The notes: generated from the letters alone by a model not told the origin. Positions 1 to 14,155 are shown, counted from the stretch's first letter. The stretch: 64,000 bases of DNA from Myxococcales bacterium (GCA_016794465.1 JAEUKA010000096.1:48089-112088), one strand, 5' to 3'. Numbers and translations are program-made.

Positions 1-1833
<1,833 letters not shown>

Positions 1834-1866
1834 GAGACCTCTCCTTGAAAGTGCGAGCCTACCGCG

Positions 1867-6066
<4,200 letters not shown>

Positions 6067-6180
6067 TAGCGACCCTTTCTGTCCCTTGCAGCGAAGTGCA
6101 CAAGGCTCACAGGAAAGCTCCTCGGGAATCTCATGGCGGGGGTTCCCGGCGCAGCGTGCTTTCCCAACGAGGTTGTCTAC

Positions 6181-6226
6181 CCTCCCTGACCTTCGAGCGA
6201 AGCCCTCGCTCGATCAAGTCGGGAGG
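6181..6226 (-). promoter_or_regulatory. Long hairpin in the rplL-rpoB intercistronic RNA
   Basis: A long imperfect inverted repeat: CCTCCC (6181-6186) pairs with GGGAGG (6221-6226), GAC (6188-6190) with GTC (6218-6220), and TCGAGCGA (6193-6200) with TCGCTCGA (6206-6213) around a 5-base loop. There is no U-tract after it in the rpoB direction, so it does not look like a terminator. E. coli has an RNase III processing hairpin between the same two genes, and this is a candidate for that role. The structure is seen directly; the role is inferred. Confidence 0.55.
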
Positions 6227-6254
6227 CAGAATGCGAAGTAGCGCCGAATGTGAC

Positions 6255-6295
6255 AAAAACCGGCGGCCCACAGGGACACTCTTCCCTGCGAGCCG
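6255..6295 (-). terminator. Attenuator-like intrinsic terminator between rplL and rpoB
   Basis: Read on the minus strand, a 13-bp stem (left arm 6295-6283, right arm 6276-6264, two G-U wobbles, 6-base loop) is followed by CCGG and then five T residues at 6259-6255. This is the layout of a Rho-independent terminator. In E. coli a partial terminator at this place lowers RNA polymerase synthesis relative to ribosomal proteins. Since rpoB has no obvious strong promoter after it, partial read-through is likely. The hairpin is visible; its efficiency is unknown. Confidence 0.65.
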
Positions 6296-6321
6296 TCGGT
6301 CGGCCCCACTTCCTAGCTTGT

Positions 6322-6355
6322 GTAGCTGATTGGCGCAGGCCAATCCTCGAGCTAC
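6322..6355 (-). promoter_or_regulatory. Hairpin at the rplL 3' end
   Basis: Two nested inverted repeats form one stem: GTAGCT (6322-6327) with AGCTAC (6350-6355), and GATTGG (6328-6333) with CCAATC (6340-6345). It overlaps the rplL stop codon and could protect the ribosomal-protein mRNA 3' end or be part of the attenuation region. No U-tract follows. Function is inferred only from position. Confidence 0.4.
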
Positions 6356-6741
6356 TTGATCTCGACGGTGGCGCCAGCCTCGACGAGCTTCTTCTTGATC
6401 GTCTCAGCCTCGTCTTTGGTTGCGCCAGCCTTCAGCTCCTTGGGAGCGCCGTCCACGAGATCCTTGGCCTCTTTGAGGCCGAGGTTGGTGATCTCGCGAA
6501 CAACCTTGATGACGCCAATCTTATTGGCACCAGCACCAGTGAGTACGACCGAGAACTCAGTCTGCTCAACAGCGGCCGGAGCTGCAGCCGCAGCGCCACC
6601 AGCAGCCGGACCAGCGGCAACCGCCACTGGAGCAGCCTTCACACCCCACTTGTCCTCGAGCAGCTTGGTGAGCTGGGCAATCTGCATCACCGACATCTGT
6701 GAGAGCTGATCAACAATTTGGTCCATGTTTGCGTTGCTCAT
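6352..6741 (-). CDS. rplL: 50S ribosomal protein L7/L12
   Basis: This 129-residue protein is the flexible stalk protein that recruits translation factors to the large ribosomal subunit. It shows the N-terminal dimerisation helix (MDQIVDQLSQMSVMQIAQL), an Ala/Gly/Pro-rich hinge (about residues 38-58) and the C-terminal factor-binding domain ending KKKLVEAGATVEIK. The length is normal. It sits directly downstream of rplJ, whose product anchors the L7/L12 dimers, with 18 bases between the genes. Confidence 0.98.
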   Translation of the reverse strand: MSNANMDQIVDQLSQMSVMQIAQLTKLLEDKWGVKAAPVAVAAGPAAGGAAAAAPAAVEQTEFSVVLTGAGANKIGVIKVVREITNLGLKEAKDLVDGAPKELKAGATKDEAETIKKKLVEAGATVEIK

Positions 6742-6759
6742 TGTAGTTTCTCCTTGGAG

Positions 6760-7281
6760 TTAGCCCTGTGCCTCGAGCGCGCGCTTCCGTGCGTCGAGGA
6801 CGTATGCAAAGTTCTGCGCAGCCGCGTTGAGCGTGCGTACGACGTTGGTTGCTGGAGCCATAAAGGTCGCAAGCAGCGATGCCCTGATCTCGTCCTTGCC
6901 CGGCATATCTGCCGAAGCGATGACACCTTTGTCATCCAGAACGCCCTCAAGGTAGCCACCCTTGATCTTGAACTTCTCATTGTTCTTGGCGTAATCCCGC
7001 GCCACCTTGGCGGCAGCAGAAGGACTATCCCAAGAAAAAATGACTGCCGATGGACCTTCCAAGTACTTGCCCATTTTTTCCATGGGCGTACCAGCGATGG
7101 CGAGCTTCACGAGGGTGTTCTTATACACCTTGTACTCGCACTGCTGCTTCCGGAAGTCTTCCCGGAGAGCCGTCACCGCTGGCACCTGAAGGCCACGGAA
7201 GTCACAGATGACCACCGCCGCGCTCTTTTGGAGCTTGTCTTTCAACTCAGCGATTTGCTGCGCTTTTTCGTTCCGATCCAT
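6760..7281 (-). CDS. rplJ: 50S ribosomal protein L10
   Basis: L10 (173 residues) forms the base of the ribosomal stalk and binds several L7/L12 dimers through its C-terminal helix. The N-terminal half (MDRNEKAQQIAELKDKLQ, then AAVVICDFRGLQVPAVTALR) is typical of the family. A longer frame opens with TTG at 7296. I chose ATG 7281 because GGAG lies 9 bases upstream and the family begins near this Met. It is followed closely by rplL and preceded by rplA in the usual order. Confidence 0.96.
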   Translation of the reverse strand: MDRNEKAQQIAELKDKLQKSAAVVICDFRGLQVPAVTALREDFRKQQCEYKVYKNTLVKLAIAGTPMEKMGKYLEGPSAVIFSWDSPSAAAKVARDYAKNNEKFKIKGGYLEGVLDDKGVIASADMPGKDEIRASLLATFMAPATNVVRTLNAAAQNFAYVLDARKRALEAQG

Positions 7282-7302
7282 ACCCCAGGACTCCAAGTCT
7301 CG

Positions 7303-7330
7303 GCAGGTGATTAAGCCTAACGGCTCCTGC
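7303..7330 (-). promoter_or_regulatory. Candidate L10 leader structure upstream of rplJ
   Basis: In the 93-base rplA-rplJ gap the minus strand can fold as GCAGG-AGCC, loop GTTA, GGCT, a 6-base bulge TAATCA, then CCTGC. L10 leaders in many bacteria bind the L10/L12 complex for autogenous control and contain a kinked, bulged helix in this position. I see only a bulged stem in the right place; the consensus kink-turn was not verified, so this is a weak call. Confidence 0.3.
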
Positions 7331-7374
7331 TTTCTAGGACGGTTGCGTTACTTCGACAGAAACTGCCGAAGGGA

Positions 7375-8091
7375 TTACTTCGCGGTTAGATCTCCCTGGA
7401 CTTCGTTAATGTCCAGCTTCAGACCAGGGCCCATCGTCGTCGACAGGCCAATGCTCTTCATGTACTGACCCTTGGCAGAGGACGGCTTGAGCTTGAGGAG
7501 CAGCTCAATGAGCGCCCGTGCATTCTCACGCAGCTTCTGCGGACCAAAGGACACCTTACCGATCGGTGCGTGCACGATTCCACTCTTCTCGACGCGGAAC
7601 TCGACACGGCCACCCTTGAGCTCACGGACGGCCTTTGTCACATCGGTGGTCACGGTGCCAACCTTGGGGTTGGGCATCAGGCCGCGTGGACCGAGAATCC
7701 GAGCAATCTTACCGATGACACCCATCATGTCGGGAGTCGCCACCGCTGCATCAAAGTCCAGCCAGTTTTCGGTCTGAATCTTCGCCACAAGATCCTCTGC
7801 GCCGACGAAATTTGCACCAGCATCCTGGGCTTCCTTCGCCTTGTCGCCCTTGGCGAACACCACAATTCGGACCGTCTTGCCGGTTCCGTGTGGAAGATTT
7901 ACAGCGCCACGGACCATTTGATCGGCGTGCTTTGGATCGACTCCCAAGCGGACGGCGAGGTCGACCGTCTCGTCGAACTTGCTTGAGATCTTCAGCTTGG
8001 GCAGCAACTCAAATCCTTCCGCCAGACTGTACCGCTTCTCACGGTCAATCAGCTTCAGGGCGGCGGCGTACTTCTTTCCAGCTTTGGCCAT
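7375..8091 (-). CDS. rplA: 50S ribosomal protein L1
   Basis: L1 (238 residues) forms the mobile L1 stalk beside the E site and is often the translational repressor of the rplKA unit. Diagnostic blocks include the start MAKAGKKYAAALKLIDREK, the GTGKTVRIVVFAKG segment, and the GPRGLMPNPKVGTVT motif in the middle. The length is normal. It lies 71 bases after rplK and 93 bases before rplJ on the same strand. Confidence 0.98.
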   Translation of the reverse strand: MAKAGKKYAAALKLIDREKRYSLAEGFELLPKLKISSKFDETVDLAVRLGVDPKHADQMVRGAVNLPHGTGKTVRIVVFAKGDKAKEAQDAGANFVGAEDLVAKIQTENWLDFDAAVATPDMMGVIGKIARILGPRGLMPNPKVGTVTTDVTKAVRELKGGRVEFRVEKSGIVHAPIGKVSFGPQKLRENARALIELLLKLKPSSAKGQYMKSIGLSTTMGPGLKLDINEVQGDLTAK

Positions 8092-8162
8092 TTCGTCTCC
8101 TTATCGACTCAGGGCAACGCCCCGAAAGTCTCCCGCTGTATGCTGCGGTTGGCGAGAGGGAG

Positions 8163-8609
8163 CTATCCCTCTACAACATCAATGCCCATCGAACGTGCAG
8201 TACCGGCAATCGACCGCATCGCGCTCTCGACATTGGTGGTGTTGAGATCTGAGAGCTTCTGCGTAGCAATGTCACGAAGCTGCTTCCTCGTGATGCTGCC
8301 GACTTTGACCTTGTTCGGTACCTTCGAGCCGGCCCCAGGCTTCTTCTGTAAGGACAGACCGGCAGCCTTCTTCACGAGAACAGAAGCCGGCGGAGTCTTG
8401 GTGATGAAGGTAAACGAACGGTCCGAATAGACCGTAATCACCACCGGAATCATCATGGTTTCGATGCCCTGCGTCTTTGCATTGAAAGACTTACAGAACT
8501 CCATGATGTTTACGCCGTGCTGGCCGAGGGCCGGTCCGACGGGCGGCGAGGGGTTTGCCTTACCGGCGGGGATTTGCAGCTTTACGTAGCCAGTGATTTT
8601 CTTCGCCAT
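8163..8609 (-). CDS. rplK: 50S ribosomal protein L11
   Basis: L11 (148 residues) binds the GTPase-associated centre of 23S rRNA. The start MAKKITGYVKLQIPAGKANP, the PVGPALGQHGVNIMEFCK segment, and the C-terminal GTARSMGIDVVEG region are characteristic. The 182-base gap to nusG upstream may hold a promoter or leader for the rplKAJL genes, but I could not identify one with confidence. Confidence 0.98.
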   Translation of the reverse strand: MAKKITGYVKLQIPAGKANPSPPVGPALGQHGVNIMEFCKSFNAKTQGIETMMIPVVITVYSDRSFTFITKTPPASVLVKKAAGLSLQKKPGAGSKVPNKVKVGSITRKQLRDIATQKLSDLNTTNVESAMRSIAGTARSMGIDVVEG

Positions 8610-8791
8610 GATGGCCTGATTCCTACGAGTCTGTCAGGTATTTGACGCCGGTTTGACTACCACCGAGCGGCAACAGGATGCCTAAAATGCCCTTTGAGAG
8701 CAAGGACTTAGCGCATGAGCCCGTAACGTTCTTGTGAACTAATGTTCCCAGCCTCGGGAGAAGACTTGTCCCCGGATTCTGATTTCGAAAA

Positions 8792-9319
8792 TCAAGCCTT
8801 CTCTACCTGCGCGAAGTCGAGCTCCACTGCGGTAGCTCGACCGAAGATGCTGACACGGACCTTCACCTTCTGCTTCTCAGGCTTCACTTCGTCGACGATG
8901 CCTGCGAAGTTTGCGAACGGTCCATCAATCACCCGAACGCTCTCGCCTTCCTCAAAGGACACGCGAGGTTTGGGCTTTGAGGAGCCCTCTGACATCTGCG
9001 AGTTGATCTGCGCGATGTCTTTTTCATTCACTGGGACGGGATTTGTTCCACCCAGAAAGCCGGTGACTCGCGCTGTGTTCTTGACAAGATGGTACGTCCG
9101 CTCGGACATTGCCATTTGCACGAACATGTAGCCGGGATAGAACTTGCGGGTCGTCGTCCGCTTCTGACCCTTCACGAGCTCAAGGACCGACTCCGTCGGA
9201 ATCAAGACCTGGCCGAACTCAGTGTCCATACCAGCCTGCTTGATCCGCTCCTGGAGCGAGAGCTTGGCCTTGTTCTCGTGGCCCGAGTAGGTATGTACGA
9301 CGTACCACTTTAGACCCAT
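8792..9319 (-). CDS. nusG: Transcription termination/antitermination factor NusG
   Basis: NusG (175 residues) binds RNA polymerase across the clamp and couples it to ribosomes or Rho. The N-terminal domain shows KWYVVHTYSGHENKAK and FYPGYMFVQM. The C-terminal KOW domain (about residues 120-175) shows GESVRVIDGPFANFAGIVDE. The length is normal. It lies 35 bases downstream of secE in the conserved secE-nusG pair. Confidence 0.98.
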   Translation of the reverse strand: MGLKWYVVHTYSGHENKAKLSLQERIKQAGMDTEFGQVLIPTESVLELVKGQKRTTTRKFYPGYMFVQMAMSERTYHLVKNTARVTGFLGGTNPVPVNEKDIAQINSQMSEGSSKPKPRVSFEEGESVRVIDGPFANFAGIVDEVKPEKQKVKVRVSIFGRATAVELDFAQVEKA

Positions 9320-9354
9320 TGCATCACCGCCGCTTTGCCCAAGGGATGATCCTG

Positions 9355-9708
9355 TTAGCTATACAGGAGGCTGGTCATGTACGCCCACGTGGCGTCGAAA
9401 ACGCCAAGCAAAAGTGAGGCGATGATCACAGTCACGATCACGACGAGGGTAGCCGCGCTCGTCTCTTTGCGAGTGGGCCATGAAACCTTGCTTAACTCGG
9501 TGACACACTCCGAGGCGAGTCCGAAGATCTCCTCATTGCGCCAAGCCGAGTACACGCCTACCCCGGCAAGGACGAACGAAGTCGTGTATATGATGAGCTG
9601 CTTGGGTTTGGCGAAATAGCTCCACACCCACTCACTGGTCTTGACCAGCAAGAACACGAGCGCCAAACCGGCTGCCGCAAACAGGATATGGACCCACTTT
9701 CGTTCCAT
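9355..9708 (-). CDS. secE: Preprotein translocase subunit SecE
   Basis: SecE (117 residues) is the small clamp subunit of the SecYEG channel in the inner membrane. Three hydrophobic stretches are visible (about residues 5-22, 37-55 and 88-112). The amphipathic segment TELSKVSWPTRKET before the last helix is the family signature. The three-helix form is the one found in E. coli. It is placed between tRNA-Trp and nusG, the normal order. Confidence 0.96.
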   Translation of the reverse strand: MERKWVHILFAAAGLALVFLLVKTSEWVWSYFAKPKQLIIYTTSFVLAGVGVYSAWRNEEIFGLASECVTELSKVSWPTRKETSAATLVVIVTVIIASLLLGVFDATWAYMTSLLYS

Positions 9709-9804
9709 CGTTTCCGTCTTGCTCCACTTGGGCGCTCAAGCCGATTCCGCCGATCACCCCGGGGCCCTCGCCAAGCTCAAGATGTTTGTTTCCGCAATCA
9801 CTAG

Positions 9805-9878
9805 CAGGCCAGGAGGGATTCGAACCCCCAACCCGCGGTTTTGGAGACCGCCGCTCTACCAGTTCGAGCTACTGACCT
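9805..9878 (-). tRNA. tRNA-Trp (CCA anticodon)
   Basis: The minus strand folds as a full cloverleaf: acceptor AGGTCAG/CTGGCCT, D stem GCTC/GAGC, anticodon stem GCGGT/ACCGC with loop CTCCAAA (anticodon CCA), and a T arm with TTCGAAT. The 3' CCA is not encoded (discriminator G is followed by CTA), so a CCA-adding enzyme must finish it. It lies between rpmG and secE. Confidence 0.95.
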
Positions 9879-9925
9879 AAACTCGACAATTTGCCGCCGC
9901 TCCATTAGAGAAGCGACTGCCGCGA

Positions 9926-10087
9926 CTACTTCGTCTCCTTGTGAGAGGTGTGGCGGTGGCACCACTTGCAATACTTGTTGAACTCCAGCTTGTCCGGAGT
10001 GGTGCGCTTGTTCTTGTTGGTGTGATAGTTACGCCGCTTGCACTCTTTGCACTCGAGCGTCACAAGTACACGATTACCGCGAGCCAT
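9926..10087 (-). CDS. rpmG: 50S ribosomal protein L33
   Basis: This 53-residue protein (start MARGNRVLVTLECKECKRRN, end HRHTSHKETK) is the small large-subunit protein L33. It keeps the two CxxC pairs (CKEC near residues 13-16, CKWC near 41-44) of the zinc-binding form, rather than the Cys-less form. It stands where tuf is normally found, between tRNA-Thr(GGT) and tRNA-Trp. The length and motifs make the call secure. Confidence 0.96.
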   Translation of the reverse strand: MARGNRVLVTLECKECKRRNYHTNKNKRTTPDKLEFNKYCKWCHRHTSHKETK

Positions 10088-10148
10088 GTTCTATCCTCGG
10101 ACCAGTTCGCGAGCTGCTGCCCGCGTTTGATTGTCGTTCTACAAAAAG

Positions 10149-10221
<73 letters not shown>

Positions 10222-10236
10222 ACATTGTCTTCAAGT

Positions 10237-10309
10237 AGCGGGCGACGGGGTTCGAACCCGCGACGTCTAGCTTGGAAGGCTAGAGCTCTACCAACTGAGC
10301 TACACCCGC
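10237..10309 (-). tRNA. tRNA-Gly (TCC anticodon)
   Basis: Cloverleaf on the minus strand: acceptor GCGGGTG/CGCCCGC, anticodon stem CTAGC/GCTAG with loop CTTCCAA (anticodon TCC), T loop TTCGAAC. CCA is not encoded. It is the equivalent of E. coli glyT, 15 bases upstream of tRNA-Thr(GGT). Confidence 0.95.
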
Positions 10310-10333
10310 ATGCAATCAAAGTCGAATACTAAG

Positions 10334-10416
10334 TGGAGGGGGAAGGATTCGAACCTTCGAAGCGTAGACGCGGCTGATTTACAGTCAGCTCCCTTTGGCC
10401 ACTCGGGCACCCCTCC
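10334..10416 (-). tRNA. tRNA-Tyr (GTA anticodon)
   Basis: A class II tRNA with a long variable arm, 83 bases: acceptor GGAGGGG/CCCCTCC, anticodon stem GCTGA/TCAGC with loop CTGTAAA (anticodon GTA), T loop TTCGAAT. CCA is not encoded. It is the equivalent of E. coli tyrU. Confidence 0.95.
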
Positions 10417-10437
10417 GCGATTGTTTTGTTTTCAAAG

Positions 10438-10510
10438 AGCTGGCGGCGGGAATCGAACCCACTGCCTGCTGATTACAAGTCAGCTGCTCTACCAAGTGAG
10501 CTACGCCAGC
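10438..10510 (-). tRNA. tRNA-Thr (TGT anticodon)
   Basis: Cloverleaf on the minus strand: acceptor GCTGGCG/CGCCAGC, anticodon stem GCTGA/TCAGC with loop CTTGTAA (anticodon TGT), T loop TTCGATT. CCA is not encoded. It is the first gene of the tRNA block and lies 26 bases after the -10 element of the promoter below. Confidence 0.95.
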
Positions 10511-10536
10511 AAGCGCCGACGGCCGCGAGGCAGCGA

Positions 10537-10566
10537 GTAGTACCTTTACTGCCCGGCGTCTGTCAA
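10537..10566 (-). promoter_or_regulatory. Sigma-70-type promoter of the tRNA block
   Basis: On the minus strand a perfect TTGACA (-35, 10566-10561) is followed after 18 bases by TACTAC (-10, 10542-10537). The sequence between the -10 and the first tRNA is very GC-rich, as in stringently controlled tRNA and rRNA promoters. Its position just before the first tRNA supports the call. The -10 match is only moderate. Confidence 0.65.
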
Positions 10567-10683
10567 GAAACTTTTTTACTTCACGGAATTGTGCTCGCCG
10601 GGTACGCCCGCCTGTCACAATGTTGGAAATTTCGCTCAATTTGCGGGCTGAGGCAAGCGGTCTTTTTTGGCTGCGATGAATTG

Positions 10684-12519
10684 TCAGGTGATCTCAAGCG
10701 CCATCGCGACGGCATGACCGCAGAACCGCTGATACTCCGATGAGCCCTGCACCTCGGGAGGCAGACTCTCACGCGGGACCGGGCGAAACCCAAATTTTTC
10801 GGCGAAAAAGTCAGTCGCGTGCTCGGTCAGAAGACAGACGCGGAGCAGCCCTCGCTGGCGGACTCGCAGAAGCGCCATCTCGGCAAGCATCCAGCCCAGC
10901 CCTTCCCCTCGTCGCTCCGGATGAACCGCCAACGAACGCAGCAGCGCCGTGTCGCGATATATTTCCAGCGCAACGCAGCCCATGACCTCGCCTTGCGGGT
11001 CTTTGAGCGTCCACAGCTCGGCCAGATCGTCGGGCACGCCGACCGTTGGCAACTTCACCAGCGACAGCAGCTTGCGAACCTTGGGCTCGTCGGAGGGTGG
11101 ACATGGCTGGACCGCGTCGCCCAGCTTGTGAAGCAAGCGCTCATGCAGATTTTCAAAGCTTCCCGACGACATAATCACCACGGTGTCGCCGGCAGAGGCC
11201 CGCTGGACCAACGTATCGATGATCTGCTCGGTGTCCGCGATCGCTCGGGCCGGTACTCCCCGCTTGCGAATGTCGGCGGCCAGCTTCTCGACATCGAGCC
11301 GATTGCCCGGCGGCGCCTTTTCCGGCAGGTGGACGGCGCCCACGACAATCTCATCGGCAGCAGCGAGTGCTTCGGCAAACTCTTGCTGGAACACCGCAGT
11401 TCGACTCGTCGCTGAGCGCGGCTCGAAGACAGCGATCAGGCGCCCGGTGCCAAAGCGACCACGCAGGCCTCGCAGCGTCTCGCGAATTGCGGTCGGATGA
11501 TGGGCAAAGTCGTCGACGACGGTGACACCTTGAGCGACGCCCCGCAGCTCTTGCCTGCGCTTGACTCCGACGAACCGCCGAATTCCCGATGCGATCTCCT
11601 CGGGCGAGAGGCCAAGATTTGCCATAGCAGCGATCACGCCGACCGCATTTTCCAGGTTGTACGCACCGGAAAGTCCCAGCTCGAAGCTGCCGTAGAGCTG
11701 GCCGCGACGGTGAACCTGGAATGTCGTCCGTCCTCCGGTCTTGATACCGGTGACCGCAGCGCGCCACTCGATGTCGTCGGGACAGCTGCCACTGATTCCG
11801 TATCGCTCGACGCGGCAGGAAGCGGCCTTGGCGCAGTCTAGGGCGTGCTCCGAGCTGGCACTGACGACAAGAACACCTGCCTCGGGAATCAGGGCGACCA
11901 GCTCACGGAAGGCCTGCTTGATGTGCGGAAGGTCGGGAAAGATGTCGACGTGGTCCAGCTCGATGCTGGTCAGGATGGCGACCTGCGGTCGGTAGTGAAG
12001 GAACTTGCTCTTCTTATCGAAGAAGGCGCAGTCGTATTCATCGCCTTCCAGCACGAATTGTGGGCCTTTGCCGACGGCAGCGTTGTGGCCCATGTTGAGC
12101 GGCACTCCGCCGATCATGTACGAGGGGTCCCGCCCGGCGTTGAGTAGCGTCCAAGCGGCCAGCGACGAAGTGGTGGTCTTGCCGTGTGTGCCGCAGACGA
12201 CAAGTGGCAGCTTGTCGGGAAGAAGCAGCTCCTCGACGATGGCAGGAAACGATGTGAGTCGAATGCCCCGCTGCTGCGCGGCCAGCACTTCGACGTGATC
12301 GCGACGACAGATGTTGCCGACCACCACCGCTTCCGGCATCCAGTCGAGGTTCCGATCGGCAAAACCCTCCATCAGCGCGATCCCGGCACTTGCGAGCTGC
12401 GTCGACATCGGCGGATAGACGTGCTCATCGGAGCCGCGCACTTCGTGACCCACCGCCTTCAGCAGCTCGGCCACGGCCCCCATCCCGGTGCCGCAGATGC
12501 CAATAAAATGAATCTTCAC
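10684..12519 (-). CDS. mpl: Murein tripeptide ligase (Mpl) fused to a GNAT acetyltransferase domain
   Basis: Residues 1 to about 460 are an Mur-ligase of the Mpl type, which joins recycled murein tripeptide to UDP-MurNAc. Visible are the N-terminal GICGTGMG, the ATP loop GTHGKTTTSS, the LTSIELDHVDIF block and DDFAHHPTAIRE. Residues from about 475 to 611 form a separate acetyltransferase with the acetyl-CoA loop RRGEGLG in LAVHPERRGEGLGWML, then LLTEHATDFF and FGFRPVPRE; this pattern resembles ArsN2-like GNAT proteins. The start is GTG with GAGGAG 5 bases upstream. Mpl alone is normally about 450-460 residues, so this is a genuine in-frame fusion. The acetyl substrate is unknown. Confidence 0.88.
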   Translation of the reverse strand: MKIHFIGICGTGMGAVAELLKAVGHEVRGSDEHVYPPMSTQLASAGIALMEGFADRNLDWMPEAVVVGNICRRDHVEVLAAQQRGIRLTSFPAIVEELLLPDKLPLVVCGTHGKTTTSSLAAWTLLNAGRDPSYMIGGVPLNMGHNAAVGKGPQFVLEGDEYDCAFFDKKSKFLHYRPQVAILTSIELDHVDIFPDLPHIKQAFRELVALIPEAGVLVVSASSEHALDCAKAASCRVERYGISGSCPDDIEWRAAVTGIKTGGRTTFQVHRRGQLYGSFELGLSGAYNLENAVGVIAAMANLGLSPEEIASGIRRFVGVKRRQELRGVAQGVTVVDDFAHHPTAIRETLRGLRGRFGTGRLIAVFEPRSATSRTAVFQQEFAEALAAADEIVVGAVHLPEKAPPGNRLDVEKLAADIRKRGVPARAIADTEQIIDTLVQRASAGDTVVIMSSGSFENLHERLLHKLGDAVQPCPPSDEPKVRKLLSLVKLPTVGVPDDLAELWTLKDPQGEVMGCVALEIYRDTALLRSLAVHPERRGEGLGWMLAEMALLRVRQRGLLRVCLLTEHATDFFAEKFGFRPVPRESLPPEVQGSSEYQRFCGHAVAMALEIT

Positions 12520-12615
12520 GTTTCTCCTCGTCAGCGTCGCAAACAGTGCGCCGCAGAGCCGGGCCGATTGGCGTTTGGGCCAGTATATAGGATGAGGATC
12601 ACCGCCAGGGCATGG

Positions 12616-13737
12616 TCAGTTTCTCGTCGCTGTCGCCAGCTCCGCCAGCACCGCATCACCACACTCCGAAGTCGACAGCGTGCCACCAAGATCGCGCGTC
12701 ACCCGCCCCGCGAGCACGACCTGTTCGACCGCTTTGCGCAGTCGATCGCCGCAGTGCGCCTCGCCCAGGTGGTCATACAGCATCGCCAGTGTCAAAAAGG
12801 CCGCCAGCGGATTTGCCAGCCCTTTGCCAGCGATGTCGGGCGCCGAGCCATGAACCGGCTCGAACAGCGAGCAGCGCCCCGGATGAATGTTGCCCGACGC
12901 CGCGACGCCCAGACCTCCGCAGATCGCCGCCCCCAGATCGGTCAGGATGTCCCCAAACAGGTTCGAGGTCACGACGACATCAAAGCGCTCCGGCGTGCGC
13001 ACAAACTCCATCGCGGCGACATCGACGAACAGATGACTCGACTGAACCTCGCGATGCTCGGCGGCCACCACGCGGAACGTCCGCTGCCACAGTCCGTGGG
13101 CGTGCGGCAGGGCGTTGGCCTTGTCGACCATACAGACGCGCGGCGTCGGATGCGCTGAGCCGTGCGGCACCTTGGCCAGCGTGTAGGCCGCCCGAATGAT
13201 TCGCTCGACACCCCGACGGGTATTCAGATCTTCGCTGATCGCTACCTCGTCGGGCGTATCGCGCTTGAACGAGCCGCCCATTTGCACATACGGCCCCTCG
13301 GTGTTCTCACGCAGGACCCAAAAGTTCACATCGCGCCGCGTCTTCCCCTTGACCGGACAGAGCCGCTCGTCGAGAAGCTGCACTGGCCGCAGGTTGATAT
13401 ACAGATCGAGCCCGAAGCGCAGCCCTAGCAGCACATCGCGCGCCACCACTCCGTCGGGAACACGCGGATCACCGAGTGCTCCAAAGAAGATCGCATCAAA
13501 CTCGTCGCGGAGCCGGACCAGCGCCCCCGTCGGCAGCGTCTCTTTCGTCTTGAGATAATGCTCGGCGGACCACGGAAAGTGCTCGATGTCGAGTGGCACG
13601 CCCAGCGGCTCGACGACTCGCAGCGCCTGCGCCACCACCTCGGGACCAATTCCGTCGCCAGCTATCACTGCGATGCGACGCTGCCGTCCCGGTGCCGGGG
13701 CCAGCCCGAACGGATACACACTGTCTACGCCGGTCAT
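12616..13737 (-). CDS. leuB: 3-isopropylmalate dehydrogenase (LeuB-type)
   Basis: This 373-residue protein belongs to the isocitrate/isopropylmalate dehydrogenase family, which oxidatively decarboxylates 3-isopropylmalate with NAD in leucine synthesis. It shows VIAGDGIGPEVVAQALRVV at the N-terminus, FFGALGDPRVPDGVV, LRFGLDLYINLRPV, DVVVTSNLFGDILTDLGAA and FEPVHGSAPDIAGKG. The NLRPV substrate loop resembles actinobacterial LeuB; tartrate/D-malate dehydrogenases share the fold and are the main alternative. It lies 9 bases after a small conserved protein gene and 96 bases before mpl. No other leu genes are near. Confidence 0.78.
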   Translation of the reverse strand: MTGVDSVYPFGLAPAPGRQRRIAVIAGDGIGPEVVAQALRVVEPLGVPLDIEHFPWSAEHYLKTKETLPTGALVRLRDEFDAIFFGALGDPRVPDGVVARDVLLGLRFGLDLYINLRPVQLLDERLCPVKGKTRRDVNFWVLRENTEGPYVQMGGSFKRDTPDEVAISEDLNTRRGVERIIRAAYTLAKVPHGSAHPTPRVCMVDKANALPHAHGLWQRTFRVVAAEHREVQSSHLFVDVAAMEFVRTPERFDVVVTSNLFGDILTDLGAAICGGLGVAASGNIHPGRCSLFEPVHGSAPDIAGKGLANPLAAFLTLAMLYDHLGEAHCGDRLRKAVEQVVLAGRVTRDLGGTLSTSECGDAVLAELATATRN

Positions 13738-13746
13738 CGATGAAGC

Positions 13747-14046
13747 CTAGCGCAGTGCGGTGAAGCCAGCGCCTCGCGACTTGCCGGCCTCTTGCGGGCT
13801 GAACTTGAGGGCGCGAATCCCAAGAGCAGCGTCGGTGTACAGCCGCTCGCCCTTGTGTGTCTCGATCTGTAGCGTCTCGGCGGACAGCGTCACCCGCTTG
13901 ACCTTCTGAATCGCCAGCGCCTCTTGGCCGCCGACATCAATGATGATGGTGAGCTCGACGTCGTCGCTGACCAGGAATCCGCCCTTGCCTTCGGCTTTGA
14001 CGGCGGACTCACTCTCGAGAACTTTTTGGATTAGGTCCTTCTTCAT
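13747..14046 (-). CDS. Small conserved-looking protein of unknown function
   Basis: A 99-residue protein beginning MKKDLIQKVLESESAVKAEG. I chose ATG 14046 because AGGG lies 6 bases upstream; an upstream extension would be untypical in composition. It looks like a small mixed alpha/beta domain with alternating charged strands (VELTIIIDV, AIQKVKRVTLSAETLQIE, LYTDAALGIRALKF). It has no signal peptide, Cys motif or membrane segment. It is placed between nadK and leuB on the same strand and is probably cotranscribed with leuB. I do not recognise the family. Confidence 0.7.
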   Translation of the reverse strand: MKKDLIQKVLESESAVKAEGKGGFLVSDDVELTIIIDVGGQEALAIQKVKRVTLSAETLQIETHKGERLYTDAALGIRALKFSPQEAGKSRGAGFTALR

Positions 14047-14155
14047 CTTCATCCCTAGGCCACGCGGGCCAGCGTGCGGTAAGTACCCCAATTCGCCCGG
14101 CCTGGCAATCCGCGCGAGGCGAGCGCTGGGCAAAACACCGAGTCAGCAGCTGCGT

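Noticed and set aside
12616..13737. Tartrate dehydrogenase instead of LeuB
   Set aside because: Possible by fold, but the NLRPV loop and GALGDPRVP segment fit isopropylmalate dehydrogenase better; kept as an alternative in the evidence.
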